Notes under the pieces: model-generated
What the model was told of the DNA's origin: nothing
The model's database searches: none
The model's input: only the letters and a program-made list of their open reading frames with translations
Translations under genes and position numbers: made by a program
Shown: piece after piece, positions 17,301-28,287 of the stretch
Layout of the letters: every line of letters starts with the position of its first letter
Position numbering within the stretch: position 1 is the stretch's first letter
Source of the DNA: Photobacterium arenosum
GTDB taxonomy: Bacteria; Pseudomonadota; Gammaproteobacteria; Enterobacterales; Vibrionaceae
Length of the DNA: 64,000 bases
Assembly: GCF_014841115.1 (NCBI RefSeq)
Contig: NZ_JACYTP010000010.1
Coordinates: forward strand, 62,001 to 126,000
Direction of reading: 5' to 3'

Positions 17301-18083
17301 TCAGCTAAAAAACAGCCCAATTCTTCCATTATGATTCACACGCTCAACCTGAGTGGCAAACGTCTGCTCAAGCCGTTCATTCGACATCACCTCTTCAGGT
17401 TTTCCCTTTGCAACACAACTTCCCCCTTTCAGCAGGATGACACTGTCTGCAAATTGCAGCGTCCGGTTCAGGTCATGGTTCGCCATAACGACAGCAATAC
17501 CTTGTCCGGCCATAAAATGCAGCAGTCGGTATAAAGAGACTTCCTGCCCGATATCGAGCGCTGTTGCCGGTTCATCAAGCAATAGCAGACAACCATCCGG
17601 GTTCAGTCCCGGCCAGACCTGCAAACAGGCAGCCGCTAATCTGACCCGCTGCCATTCGCCTCCGGACAGTTGCTGAATATGGCGATCCAGTTTGTCATCG
17701 ATTGAAAGCCACTGACTGACAGCCTGAATAGCCTGGTTAACCTTCTCGACGTTTGCTTCCGGAATCGCGGATACCGCTAACTGCAAAAAATGATAAACAC
17801 CAACAGCAAAACCCGGTTTATCCTGTTGCGACAAATAACTGCGGTAACGGGCCATGTCGCGAAGATCCATCTCCGACAGGCACTGCCCTGCCAGTGTTAC
17901 CTTGCCTGCACCTTGAAACAGCCCGGACAGGCATTGAATAGCTGTACTTTTCCCGCTACCGTTAGGGCCAATCAGATGCACCACTTCACCGCGCTTTACC
18001 GAGAAACTGACCGGCAGTAATCGCCGGGCTAGCGCTATATTTTCAGCCTGTAATACACAAGCCAGATCTGAACGGACCACCAT
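17301..18083 (-). CDS. btuD: Vitamin B12 ABC transporter ATP-binding protein BtuD
   Basis: 260 residues. Walker A GPNGSGKST at 39-47, Q-loop LSQQ, signature LSGGEWQRVRL, Walker B CLLLLDEPATALD, and the switch His in VVMANHDLNRT. The gene follows btuC by four bases, which fixes the assignment to the cobalamin (or related corrinoid) importer. Slightly longer than E. coli BtuD (249). It acts on the cytoplasmic side of BtuC. No btuF or btuB is in the window. Confidence 0.9.
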   Translation of the reverse strand: MVVRSDLACVLQAENIALARRLLPVSFSVKRGEVVHLIGPNGSGKSTAIQCLSGLFQGAGKVTLAGQCLSEMDLRDMARYRSYLSQQDKPGFAVGVYHFLQLAVSAIPEANVEKVNQAIQAVSQWLSIDDKLDRHIQQLSGGEWQRVRLAAACLQVWPGLNPDGCLLLLDEPATALDIGQEVSLYRLLHFMAGQGIAVVMANHDLNRTLQFADSVILLKGGSCVAKGKPEEVMSNERLEQTFATQVERVNHNGRIGLFFS

Positions 18084-18087
18084 CAGC

Positions 18088-19080
18088 TTACTCCACTTGC
18101 GAACGCAACAGCATCCAAATAAACACAGGGGCGCCCAATGTCGTGGTCACAACGCCCACAGGCAATTCTGCAGCAGGCAATAGTACCCGCGCCAATACAT
18201 CCGCAACCGCCAGCAGTAACGCTCCGAAACAGGCAGAAAGCGGTAGCAGGTATCTATTCTCCGCCCCCAACGCCAAACGCAATAAGTGGGGAATCACCAG
18301 GCCGATAAAGCCAATCACACCTGCCATAGCGACTGATGTTCCCACTAACAGGGCGATAATCAATATCAATCGCCAACGCAGTGCAGCAACATCCAGCCCC
18401 AACTGTCGTGCATGGGTTTCACCCAGCATCAGGATATCCAGTTGCCGGCCACGGGAGCATAGCCAGATTAATGCGGGAAGCAGAATGATCAGCACGCTAA
18501 GCTGCGCCCAGGAAACACCGGCAACACTTCCCATCAGCCAGTACATCAGCTGTCTGAGATTCAGATCGTCACTGAAATAAAACGCCCAGGTCACAACCGC
18601 CCCGGACAAAATACCCAGTGCAACGCCTATGAGCAGCAAACGCGCGGTTGACACCCTTCGGATACGGGCAAGACCAACGAGCAGTAAAGTAAAGAGCAGT
18701 GCGCCCGCCATGGCAACCAACATCGTCAGCCAGGGACTCGGCACCGAGGGAAGAAAAAACAGTAAGAGAACAAGTGCCAGGCTAGCCCCACCCGAAATAC
18801 CCAGCACACCGGGCTCCGCCAGCGGATTGCCCAATAACACCTGCAACACAGCACCAGAGGCTGCCAGCGCAGCCCCAATTGCCATGGCGGCCACTAACCT
18901 TGGCATTCTGAGCTGCCATAACAATTGCTTCTCAAGCTCGCCAAATGGCTGCCAGGGTTTCAGCCAGATTTCGCCCACCGACAATGAAAACAGACCGCAG
19001 CTGATGAGCAAAATCGCAACAAGCCAAAAGCTCACTTTCCATTTATGGCGACGCTGTTGAAGGATACGGTCTAAGTGCAT
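18088..19080 (-). CDS. btuC: Vitamin B12 ABC transporter permease BtuC
   Basis: 330 residues with about ten transmembrane helices, the FecCD/BtuC fold. Signatures: [42 protein letters not shown], and [24 protein letters not shown], with the C-terminal [19 protein letters not shown]. Length matches E. coli BtuC (326) from ATG 19080; the frame is open to 19122. No clear ribosome binding site precedes either start. No cobalamin riboswitch was recognised in the 100-odd bases upstream. Confidence 0.9.
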   Translation of the reverse strand: MHLDRILQQRRHKWKVSFWLVAILLISCGLFSLSVGEIWLKPWQPFGELEKQLLWQLRMPRLVAAMAIGAALAASGAVLQVLLGNPLAEPGVLGISGGASLALVLLLFFLPSVPSPWLTMLVAMAGALLFTLLLVGLARIRRVSTARLLLIGVALGILSGAVVTWAFYFSDDLNLRQLMYWLMGSVAGVSWAQLSVLIILLPALIWLCSRGRQLDILMLGETHARQLGLDVAALRWRLILIIALLVGTSVAMAGVIGFIGLVIPHLLRLALGAENRYLLPLSACFGALLLAVADVLARVLLPAAELPVGVVTTTLGAPVFIWMLLRSQVE

Positions 19081-19133
19081 GATGTCGTGTGTTTTCGTCA
19101 GTGGGAACCAAAGGGGAAACATACAGGGTCTTT

Positions 19134-19173
19134 GAAAAAATGAAAAGCAAGCCAGATAAATTGGCTTGCTTTC
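19134..19173 (-). terminator. Terminator between astE and btuC
   Basis: AAGCAAGCCA (about 19144-19154) pairs with TGGCTTGCTT (19162-19172); on the minus strand it is followed by TTTTCATTTTTT. It ends astE transcription before btuCD. Confidence 0.85.
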
Positions 19174-19236
19174 AAAAGTATTTACACTGTAGCTGCTGAT
19201 TATCTGACTGTTTTCAGTCCGTCTGAGCTTTAGCGC

Positions 19237-20283
19237 TTAGAACTTAGCAACGACCTGATCAGTCAGATCAACGTCTGATTGCTTGACCAGCAAACAAGCC
19301 CGTTGTCCCAACGCCACATTGGGGTTAGGGAAAACGACAGACTCTCCCCCTTTGGCAGCCACGTATTCTTCACCGTTATCGCTCCCCAGCACCGCACCTT
19401 CTTCAAAGTAGGTAAAGTTAGCCTGATTTGCCGGAAAGGTGAAAGCGAACTGATCTGTATGCTTAGTAAGAGTACGGGTTACCCGATACACACACACTTG
19501 TTTGTCGCCCTGATAGTCTGGCAGTGATTGTTGTGAAACGAGTGCGAGCATCGCCTGATTAAAGGCATCTAGCCGCTCTAAGTCGTTCTCACCCAGCCGT
19601 GCTACCTTGCCCAGCTCCATCGTCAGTGCCTGCGCGCCATAGTTCTGAGCACTGTACCAGCTGAATGTTGGTGCCGCGGAACCAGAGAGCATCATTGCCT
19701 CGATCTCACCGTGATGCAGAAAATTAAACAGCGCTAAACCACGGGTTTTATGTTCACTAAAAGGGCTGACCGCAAAGGTGTAGTGCTGTGAGTCACGGAT
19801 GGCACTATGCAGATCCAAATGCCAGCGTTCGGCATTCTTTAAAGGCGAGTTCTGGAAGAATGCATCAACTGAGCACTGAAGTAAGTTGGCGCGACTACAA
19901 TCAACATTCTTTTCATCATTGATACCGCCAAATAGCCGATTCATATTCTCATCAATAAAGCGGGTATGTGCATTAATGGCTTCTGGGTGACCGATGATCA
20001 GCAGTAAACGATGTTCAGGCATTAGATCGCCAAGCAGGATTTTTTTCACTAACTGCTGTAGCAGTTCAATCGGGCCGGTTTCATCACCGTGTACCCCAGA
20101 TGAAATGACGATGTCTTTACTGGCAGCGGATAATCCAGGCGGAATAACGGTTAAAACACCGCGCGCCGTTAACTGACACAATACACCATTTTCTAACTGC
20201 CATTCCCCCGCCTCAAACGGCAAAGATAAATCCAGAGTCGCAGAAAGAAACTCCCCGTTTTGCACTGCCTTTAACAAAGCCAT
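19237..20283 (-). CDS. astE: Succinylglutamate desuccinylase AstE
   Basis: 348 residues. Zinc ligands His65 and Glu68 lie in SSGVHGDETGP, the third ligand His in WHLDLHSAI, and the M14-type catalytic Glu is expected in ALTMELGKVARLG. The enzyme performs the last step of the arginine succinyltransferase pathway, releasing succinate and glutamate. ATG 20283 has AGGAGGT five bases upstream; the longer frame opening at 20352 is not needed. The other ast genes are not here, as is common in Vibrionaceae where astE is separate. Confidence 0.9.
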   Translation of the reverse strand: MALLKAVQNGEFLSATLDLSLPFEAGEWQLENGVLCQLTARGVLTVIPPGLSAASKDIVISSGVHGDETGPIELLQQLVKKILLGDLMPEHRLLLIIGHPEAINAHTRFIDENMNRLFGGINDEKNVDCSRANLLQCSVDAFFQNSPLKNAERWHLDLHSAIRDSQHYTFAVSPFSEHKTRGLALFNFLHHGEIEAMMLSGSAAPTFSWYSAQNYGAQALTMELGKVARLGENDLERLDAFNQAMLALVSQQSLPDYQGDKQVCVYRVTRTLTKHTDQFAFTFPANQANFTYFEEGAVLGSDNGEEYVAAKGGESVVFPNPNVALGQRACLLVKQSDVDLTDQVVAKF

Positions 20284-20493
20284 TATACCTCCTCGTCCTT
20301 GTAACAGGCATGTTCTTACAGGCGAATTCATGATTACACAAATAACAACCAATAAAGAACACTAAAAGATGAAAGAAAATCAGTGAAATAAACTGCTTTT
20401 ACTATACATCCTGGCTACATAGTTTCAACACTATATTGATGACTGCAGGCAAGAATGAGACCAAGGCATGCACTTTTTAATGCTGATAAAGAA

Positions 20494-20526
20494 AAACCCA
20501 AGTAAACAATTCGTTTACTTGGGTTT
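20494..20526 (-). terminator. Terminator of ihfA
   Basis: A perfect 14-bp stem AAACCCAAGTAAAC (20494-20507) with 20513-20526, just past the ihfA stop. Confidence 0.88.
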
Positions 20527-20544
20527 CTTGTCGGCTCAAACCAC

Positions 20545-20841
20545 TTATTTTTCGATTTTGATATTCTCAACGCGTGCTTTAAGCTTCTGACCAGGGCGAA
20601 AGGTCACCACTCGCCGTGCCGAGATTGGAATATCTTCACCGGTTTTAGGATTTCGTCCAGGTCGCTCGTTTTTGTCGCGCAGATCAAAATTACCAAAACC
20701 GGATAATTTAACCTGTTCACCACACTCAAGTGCCTTTCTGATCTCCTCGAAGAAGACTTCCACCGTATCCTTGGCGTCCCGTTTGCTTAGTCCGACATTC
20801 TCAAACAGGTTCTCAGCCAACTCGGCTTTTGTGAGCGCCAT
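20545..20841 (-). CDS. ihfA: Integration host factor subunit alpha
   Basis: 98 residues, matching IHF-alpha (99 in E. coli): [22 protein letters not shown] at the N terminus, [25 protein letters not shown] with the DNA-intercalating arm (RPGRNPKT), and a C-terminal helix. It dimerises with IhfB to bend DNA. ATG 20841 has GGGAG upstream. Unlike in E. coli it is separated from pheT by 440 bases and a terminator, so it must have its own promoter. Confidence 0.97.
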   Translation of the reverse strand: MALTKAELAENLFENVGLSKRDAKDTVEVFFEEIRKALECGEQVKLSGFGNFDLRDKNERPGRNPKTGEDIPISARRVVTFRPGQKLKARVENIKIEK

Positions 20842-21224
20842 AGATAACTCCCTCAAGACTATGTTGAACGAATAGTAAACACATCAGTTATGCTTACTGC
20901 GAATACTTCATGTGTAGCCAGGCTGCCCACCCATGCACTAAAGTGCATTAGTGCCTTCACATCAGCGGCTGACCTTAACTAGAGACAAGTTTATGCCAAC
21001 TAGCTGATTTCCGCCAACTTTTTTAGGTAAACTTACCGTAAAATGATTGATTCTTATATTCCAGACAAGCATTCACACATGCACCTGGTTGTGCTTACGC
21101 TTGTCGAGCAGCAACAATAAAAACCAAAATTAAAGTCAGTTGCAGTCAATAAAACCACAAAACTGAATCGCACAGAGAATTTTTACTATTTATCAAAATC
21201 TTAGCCCTAACTGAAAAAAAATCA
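20842..21224. other. ihfA upstream region
   Basis: About 380 non-coding bases between the pheT terminator and ihfA. No ORF or RNA recognised; it should contain the ihfA promoter. Confidence 0.4.
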
Positions 21225-21253
21225 AAAAAAAGCAGCCCTATCGGCTGCTTTTT
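21225..21253 (-). terminator. Terminator of pheST
   Basis: AAAAAGCAGCC with GGCTGCTTTTT around 21228-21253; on the minus strand it ends in a long T-run. It separates pheT from ihfA. Confidence 0.88.
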
Positions 21254-21280
21254 CATCAATTATCAAATAATAACAGTGAG

Positions 21281-23668
21281 TTAATCGCGAAGCGCTGCAC
21301 CAAACTGATCGCCCAGAACCGCAACAATCGACTCTACAGCACCATTAATATCCGTTTCTTCCAACGTTCGGTCAGCAGATTGAAGGTATAAAGCAATCGC
21401 CAGACTCTTCTGGCCATCCTCAACACCTTTACCTCGGTAAACATCGAACAGGTTCACATCAGTGAGCAACTCGCCACCATGCGCCTGGCAAACCTGCAAC
21501 ACATCACCAGCAGCAACCTCTTCTGAAACCACTACCGCGATGTCACGACGGTTCGCCGGAAACTTAGACACGGCTTTAGCCTGAGGAATCGCACGACTTG
21601 CGATAGCATTCCACTCAACTTCAAACACAACGGTACGTCCGTTCAGGTCGAACTTACGTTCCAGCTCAGGATGAACCGTACCGATAAAGCCAACTTCCTT
21701 ACCATCTGCGACGATAACCGCTGACTGTCCCGGATGAAGAGCCGGGTGTTTAGCTGGGGTAAATGTCAACGCAGTACCTTTGCCAGTCAGTTCCAGAACC
21801 GCTTCCAAATCACCTTTCAGATCGAAGAAATCAACGGTGTTTGTCGCGATATCCCAATGCTCTTCACTGCGTGTACCGGCAATCACACCAGCCAGCATGG
21901 TTTCCTGACGAATACCATTTTCAGCAGCTGCATCAGGAACAAAACGCATACCTGATTCGAACAGACGCACACGAGGCTGCTGACGCTTCTGGTTGAAGGC
22001 AACTGTGTTCAGCAGACCCGGCCACAGGCTCAGGCGCATTGCCGACATTTCAGCAGAAATCGGATGCGGCAGAATGATCGCGTCCGCATCCGGCACGATC
22101 AGCTTCTGCTGTTCTGGCTCAACAAAGCTATAAGTAATCGCTTCATGATAACCACGGTCAACCAGCAGATCGCGAACACGTTTCAGTGGCAGGTTCGCTT
22201 CCTGGTGCAGGTTCATGCTCAACGCAGCAACCGGCGACTGTGCAGGAATATTGTTATAACCGTAAATACGGCCAACTTCTTCTACCAGATCTTCTTCAAT
22301 GGCCAGGTCAAAACGCCAGCTTGGTGCAACTGCACGCCAGCCGGTATCGGTGGGTTCGACCATGCAGCCAAGGCGGCTCAGAATCTCAACGACGTCTTCA
22401 TCAGAGACGAAGTGACCCAGCAGGTTGTCTAACTTACTGCGGCGCAGTACGATGCTGTTTTGCTGAGGCAGGTGCTGTTCAGATTCAGCTTCTACGATTG
22501 GCGCAACGTCACCACCGCAAATATCAACCAGCAAGGCAGTAGCACGTTCCATTGCTTTGGTTTGCAGGCCAGCATCCACGCCACGCTCAAAGCGATGAGA
22601 CGAATCGGTATGCAAACCGTAGCTCCGAGCACGACCACGAATGGCATCCGGCATGAAAAACGCACACTCCAGAAGCACATCTTTGGTGTTTTCGCTGACA
22701 CCTGAGTGCTCACCACCGAAGATTCCCGCCATAGCCAGTGCTTTTGACTGATCGGCAATCACCAGTGTGTCACTGTTCAGTTCCGCTTCAGTGCCGTCCA
22801 GCAGGGTCAGTTTCTCACCCTGCTCTGCCATACGAACAATAATGCCGCCGTCGATCTGGCTCAGATCGAACGCATGCATTGGCTGCCCCAGTTCCAGCAT
22901 CACATAGTTGGTAATATCAACGATTGGATCGATAGAGCGAACACCACAACGACGCAGTTTTTCCTGCAGCCACAACGGAGATTCCGCTTTCACGTTCACA
23001 TTGCGGACGATACGTCCCTGATAGCGCGGACACGCTACCGGCGCTTTCACTTTGATAGAGATTTTATCGTCAATGGCCGGAGCAACAGCCTCAAAGGATG
23101 GCGGAGTCACTTCAGCACGATTTAATACGCCAACTTCGCGCGCCAGGCCCGCAATGCTCAGGCAATCAGCACGGTTTGGTGTCAGATCGACATCAATGAT
23201 GACATCGTTCAGGCTCAGGAATTCGCGGAAATCTGTACCAATCACAGCACTTTCCGGCAGTTCCATAATGCCATCTGAATCCACATCAATGCCTAACTCA
23301 GTGAAAGAACACAGCATGCCATGGGAAGGCTGACCACGTAGTTTGGCTTTTTTGATTTTAAAATCGCCAGGCAAAACAGCGCCCACAGTTGCCACAGCAA
23401 CTTTCAGACCCTGACGACAATTTGGCGCACCGCAGACGATGTCCAGCAGCTCTTCTTCACCCACATCAACTTTGGTCACACGCAGTTTGTCTGCATCCGG
23501 GTGCTGAGCGCATTCAACAACCTGACCGACTTTAACACCGCTAAAGCTGCCTGCGACAGGTTCAATACCGTCAACTTCCAGGCCCGCCATGGTGATCTGG
23601 TGAGCTAGTTCTTCGCTGTTGTTAGCAGGATTGACCCACTCGCGTAGCCAAGATTCAGAAAATTTCAT
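21281..23668 (-). CDS. pheT: Phenylalanyl-tRNA synthetase beta subunit
   Basis: 795 residues, the length of E. coli PheT. Domains in order: tRNA-binding EMAP-like domain (about 39-150, [27 protein letters not shown]), B3/B4 editing domain, B5, the catalytic-core-like domain ([10 protein letters not shown]) and a C-terminal anticodon-binding FDX-ACB domain ([13 protein letters not shown]). Forms the alpha2-beta2 enzyme with PheS. It begins 20 bases after the pheS stop. Confidence 0.98.
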   Translation of the reverse strand: MKFSESWLREWVNPANNSEELAHQITMAGLEVDGIEPVAGSFSGVKVGQVVECAQHPDADKLRVTKVDVGEEELLDIVCGAPNCRQGLKVAVATVGAVLPGDFKIKKAKLRGQPSHGMLCSFTELGIDVDSDGIMELPESAVIGTDFREFLSLNDVIIDVDLTPNRADCLSIAGLAREVGVLNRAEVTPPSFEAVAPAIDDKISIKVKAPVACPRYQGRIVRNVNVKAESPLWLQEKLRRCGVRSIDPIVDITNYVMLELGQPMHAFDLSQIDGGIIVRMAEQGEKLTLLDGTEAELNSDTLVIADQSKALAMAGIFGGEHSGVSENTKDVLLECAFFMPDAIRGRARSYGLHTDSSHRFERGVDAGLQTKAMERATALLVDICGGDVAPIVEAESEQHLPQQNSIVLRRSKLDNLLGHFVSDEDVVEILSRLGCMVEPTDTGWRAVAPSWRFDLAIEEDLVEEVGRIYGYNNIPAQSPVAALSMNLHQEANLPLKRVRDLLVDRGYHEAITYSFVEPEQQKLIVPDADAIILPHPISAEMSAMRLSLWPGLLNTVAFNQKRQQPRVRLFESGMRFVPDAAAENGIRQETMLAGVIAGTRSEEHWDIATNTVDFFDLKGDLEAVLELTGKGTALTFTPAKHPALHPGQSAVIVADGKEVGFIGTVHPELERKFDLNGRTVVFEVEWNAIASRAIPQAKAVSKFPANRRDIAVVVSEEVAAGDVLQVCQAHGGELLTDVNLFDVYRGKGVEDGQKSLAIALYLQSADRTLEETDINGAVESIVAVLGDQFGAALRD

Positions 23669-23688
23669 AATTTGCTAGCCCCTAATGC

Positions 23689-24919
<1,231 letters not shown>

Positions 24920-25876
24920 TCTGAATGAAACAAACCTCAACAGATACTTGCCACATGTACACCAAACGCATCCGCCAGAACGATGCGTAGTCACGTTGCA
25001 AAAATCTGGACTGGGTATCCAAAACAGCGATAGTTAAGATCTCAGCCAAAGGTAAGGGATCAATATGGCGGTCTTTTACTCTTGTTAACGGCCTCGCCCG
25101 CAACAAACACCACAACGTCGAATCATTCACAGATAGCGATTTGTTACACTGTCATGAATCTTGATACAGAGAAACAAAATTTCATAACGGCGACAAAATC
25201 AGAACACAACGCAATAACTTTACAAGTACCACCATTTCCTGTAAGCACTGGACATAGCGACAACGATGATGAGATCCTAAAGACAATACCACCATCTAAT
25301 AAGCAGTGTTAAAGATCTAAGTCCGTATTTAATATTTTTTCCAGTTTATACAATCAAACTTTCCGCACTAAACAAGACAATAAACTTCGTATGAGTAAGA
25401 GCATACAAAAATAATTGCAGCCAACTTTTATGAAGACTTTAAAAACAATAAAACTTGCTACAGACAACACGCGTACCTGCAGTCTTTACATCTGTTTTAA
25501 TCAAAAATTGAAATCATAATGAATCACCTTCTCCATGTTCCCCCTCAGATCCCACAACACAATCTGCTTATCGAACCCAGCCCCCCCTAAAAAACAGTAA
25601 TCACCAGTCAATTCACACAAGAAAATATGCAACAAATTGAACATTTAATGGGTTTACACCTCATGATAATGAAATTAATAACTTTAACTTTCAAACAATC
25701 ATGGAACAAACCAAATAATTAATGACTAAATGATAAAGGTAACATTTTCATAACTACTTGAAGTGAGTCGCACATAAAATCAAATGAAAATTAAACGATT
25801 GCAAATTGAACAATATCAAATAGCATCAATTATTGTTAAGTCTGACTAACTGAAATTATAACGAAAAGGTGAATGT
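24920..25876. other. Long AT-rich non-coding region left of the biosynthetic island
   Basis: Nearly 1 kb without a supported gene. Frames exist but lack ribosome binding sites and family resemblance. The A+T content rises towards the island. It should hold the promoter of the eight-gene cluster. One minus-strand frame around 24960-25130 vaguely recalls a transposase N terminus, too weakly to annotate. Confidence 0.45.
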
Positions 25877-26908
25877 ATGCTGGAAACAATTAGGGCTTTT
25901 ATTTACTCAAAAAACCTCGACAACTCTGAATTTGACAATGAATATAATCTTTTCATTCAACAGCTGGAGAGTTTACTGCAGTCGGCATTTCAAGATGTTG
26001 ATGAGAAGAGCATCTTAACCGTACATCAAGTACTTTATGAAATTAATATAGCACATCTTTCTGTAGCTTGGTTTAATAAAGCACATAACATACATCATCC
26101 AAAAATTGTTTTAATAAAATATAAAATTGATCAAGCTTGGAACAAAAGTATTCAATACAATTACAAGGATCAAATTCAAGATCTACCGAGTGTTGATGAT
26201 TTTCCGGATTGGATAAGAACAACAGTCGCCAATCACAAATCAAATGAACTTCACCCGGTATTTACATTTTTACGTGATGAAGCCAATCTGGAGCAATCCA
26301 AAGAGTTCTTCTTCCAGGAAACACCGCTTGAAATGCTATTTGGTGACATCATCGCTTATCTCCTGCCTGGTATCTATGGTGGTATCAAAGTCGAGTTCGT
26401 GAAGAATTACTGGGACGAAGTTGGACGTGGAATTGATGAAAAAGTCCATCGTAAACTGCGGGCAAGAATGATGAAAGCCCTGAATATTGATGAAAGTTGC
26501 TATCTTGAAAATACAGAGCTTTTCATCTGTGAAGAGTTAGAGCTCATTAATATGTACCTAAGTTTGGCACTTGATCGTACAAAGCATACAGAGCTCGTGG
26601 GTGCATTGTTAGCCACAGAATTGATGATCCCAGGGCGTTTCCAGTATCTTATCGATGGATTTAGGCGTTTAGGCTTCAATGACTATGATCTCCACTATCA
26701 CATTGAGCATACTTCAGTGGATGAAGTCCATGCAGATGATTTGCTCGATCATGTTGCCATGCCAATTTTGAAACACGATGCAAAACAAATGCAAGCCCTT
26801 GTACTAGGCGGTTTACGCAGATTAGATACCATTCATAAAGTTCTAGATCGTCTATATGAACGAGTTTTAAGTAATGAATCTTCGTATCATTTAGTAAAAG
26901 CTGCATAA
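25877..26908 (+). CDS. Heme-oxygenase-like diiron oxidase (HDO family)
   Basis: 343 residues, all-helical. Residues about 125-330 match the iron-containing redox enzyme/Haem_oxygenas_2 type. Candidate iron ligands are Glu148 or Glu152, Glu181, His191, Glu248, His278, Asp282 and His285. The spacings E-x9-H (181-191), Glu248 to His278 (30 residues) and H-x3-D-x2-H (278-285) reproduce those I recall for SznF, the N-oxygenase of streptozotocin synthesis. The family also includes UndA (alkene-forming) and BesC (C-C cleaving). The first 125 residues are helical and unassigned. Substrate unknown. ATG 25877 has AAAAGGTG five to six bases upstream. First gene of the island and clearly more AT-rich than the flanking core genes. 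Confidence 0.85.
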   Translation: MLETIRAFIYSKNLDNSEFDNEYNLFIQQLESLLQSAFQDVDEKSILTVHQVLYEINIAHLSVAWFNKAHNIHHPKIVLIKYKIDQAWNKSIQYNYKDQIQDLPSVDDFPDWIRTTVANHKSNELHPVFTFLRDEANLEQSKEFFFQETPLEMLFGDIIAYLLPGIYGGIKVEFVKNYWDEVGRGIDEKVHRKLRARMMKALNIDESCYLENTELFICEELELINMYLSLALDRTKHTELVGALLATELMIPGRFQYLIDGFRRLGFNDYDLHYHIEHTSVDEVHADDLLDHVAMPILKHDAKQMQALVLGGLRRLDTIHKVLDRLYERVLSNESSYHLVKAA

Positions 26909-27018
26909 TCGTCATAGAAAATACCAGGTAAGAGCATGAATATCATTAACCTTTCATCAACTAACACGTGAATGAGATTGTCATATTTGTGCTCTTGCTT
27001 CAGTTCAAGGAAATTATG

Positions 27019-27216
27019 ATGCCTATCGTAAACATACAGTATATTGATTCAATAACAGATCACCAAAAACGACAAGTTATCGAACAAGTTACAGAAATTA
27101 TGGTCAAGGTTTTAAATAAAAAACCAGAAAGTACCTATATTGTACTTCAGAAAATTGAAACAGAAAACTGGGGCGTTAATGGACAAACCGTGTCTGACAG
27201 ACGAAATAACAACTAA
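27019..27216 (+). CDS. 4-oxalocrotonate-tautomerase-fold small protein with catalytic arginines replaced
   Basis: 65 residues after choosing ATG 27019 (AAGGAA six bases upstream), which places Pro directly after Met, as in all tautomerase-family enzymes where Pro1 is the catalytic base. The sequence MPIVNIQYI..QKRQVIEQVTEI..NWGVNG aligns without gaps to 4-oxalocrotonate tautomerase as I remember it. Arg11 is Ile and Arg39 is Tyr here, and Phe50 is Trp. So the fold and Pro1 are kept but substrate binding must differ. It lies 110 bases after the diiron oxidase and 24 before the desaturase. Confidence 0.85.
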   Translation: MPIVNIQYIDSITDHQKRQVIEQVTEIMVKVLNKKPESTYIVLQKIETENWGVNGQTVSDRRNNN

Positions 27217-27240
27217 TGGACAATAAGATATATCTAGAAC

Positions 27241-28287
27241 ATGAATATTATAAATTCAACTTTTGACCAAAGTGTCAGTAAAAAGATATCCTTGCGAAAC
27301 GAGTTGCCATCAGATGTCAAAAGACAAATTTTAGATTTATATAAACCTAACGGCATTCGTAGTGCATTCTTGTATTTACTTATATTTTCTTTAATTGTTA
27401 CTTACATCTATGTTGCAGTTCATGCTGATTCTGTCTGGATCACTTTATTCGCTATCATCCTTATTGCGTCTCAACAGCATGCACTTTACATATTGAATCA
27501 TGATGCCAGCCATTTTTCATTATTTAAAGATAAGTCAAAAAACATATATACTGCGACTATTCTTTCGAATTACGTCATGTTTCATCATCCGGAAGCTTGG
27601 TCATTTACTCAATGGCGCCGTATTCATATGCTGCATCACAAGCACCTTTTCACTCAGGATGACCCCAATTATGTAGGAAGAGAAATGCGTGGAGATACAG
27701 CATCCTCCCCTAGTTTAGTTAAGATTATATTGAAAACACTGGAAGGTGTAAAAGACGGCTTCTTGGATTTATTTTTCAACAAAGTATCTTACATTAATAG
27801 TAAAGGGAAAATTTACAAGAATCATCGTAAACACTTTGGTCATTTGTTTTATTCGTTTGAAGATGATCAGGAAATGGAAAACGAAAGAAAACTAAGTCTT
27901 ATGTTTTATATCCTTTCATTTTCTATAATTACATATCTCTCACTATGGGAAGTGTTTTTGGTTTACTGGATTTTACCAATGTACACTATTTATCCTCTGA
28001 TCCTGAGATTCCATGACATTACAGAACATTACTGGGAAGAGAAATCTACCCAGGTTGAAATAAACACCAGAAGTCGAAAAGATGGATTATTAACTAAATT
28101 ATTAATTTCCCCACTTCCACGTGGATACCATTGTGAACATCATATCTTCCCAAGCATTCCAGTAACAAAACTGCCGTTAGTGAATCGATATATGAAAGAA
28201 CATACTTCGCTTCATACGGAAGAGCAAGGTATCTGGGGACTCATGAAAGAAATTAACACAAGGAAGAAAAATGATATTACCATGTAG
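27241..28287 (+). CDS. Membrane fatty-acid-desaturase-like diiron oxygenase
   Basis: 348 residues with about four transmembrane helices (around 41-60, 64-82, 221-238, 239-257). The three histidine boxes are HDASH (87-91), HMLHH (129-133) and HCEHH (297-301), with an extra EH pair at 262-263, as in integral-membrane desaturases, hydroxylases and ketolases. These enzymes need an electron donor; the flavodoxin at the end of the cluster is the obvious candidate. No acyl carrier or fatty-acid gene is near, so the substrate need not be a lipid. The ribosome binding site is weak. Its end overlaps the next gene by 17 bases. Confidence 0.88.
   Translation: MNIINSTFDQSVSKKISLRNELPSDVKRQILDLYKPNGIRSAFLYLLIFSLIVTYIYVAVHADSVWITLFAIILIASQQHALYILNHDASHFSLFKDKSKNIYTATILSNYVMFHHPEAWSFTQWRRIHMLHHKHLFTQDDPNYVGREMRGDTASSPSLVKIILKTLEGVKDGFLDLFFNKVSYINSKGKIYKNHRKHFGHLFYSFEDDQEMENERKLSLMFYILSFSIITYLSLWEVFLVYWILPMYTIYPLILRFHDITEHYWEEKSTQVEINTRSRKDGLLTKLLISPLPRGYHCEHHIFPSIPVTKLPLVNRYMKEHTSLHTEEQGIWGLMKEINTRKKNDITM

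Noticed and set aside
19081-19236. Cobalamin riboswitch upstream of btuC
   Set aside because: No B12-box or multi-stem aptamer pattern is visible and the gap is too short; the only structure is the astE terminator.
24960-25130. Minus-strand frame vaguely like the N terminus of an IS982-type transposase at the left flank of the island
   Set aside because: The resemblance is limited to one short helix (LAEILTIAVL). No catalytic DDE segment or terminal inverted repeats were seen, so no mobile element is called.
25833-25862. TTGTTA - 17 bases - TTATAA as a promoter for the island
   Set aside because: Transcription would start inside the ribosome binding site of the first gene. The match is also expected by chance in such AT-rich DNA.
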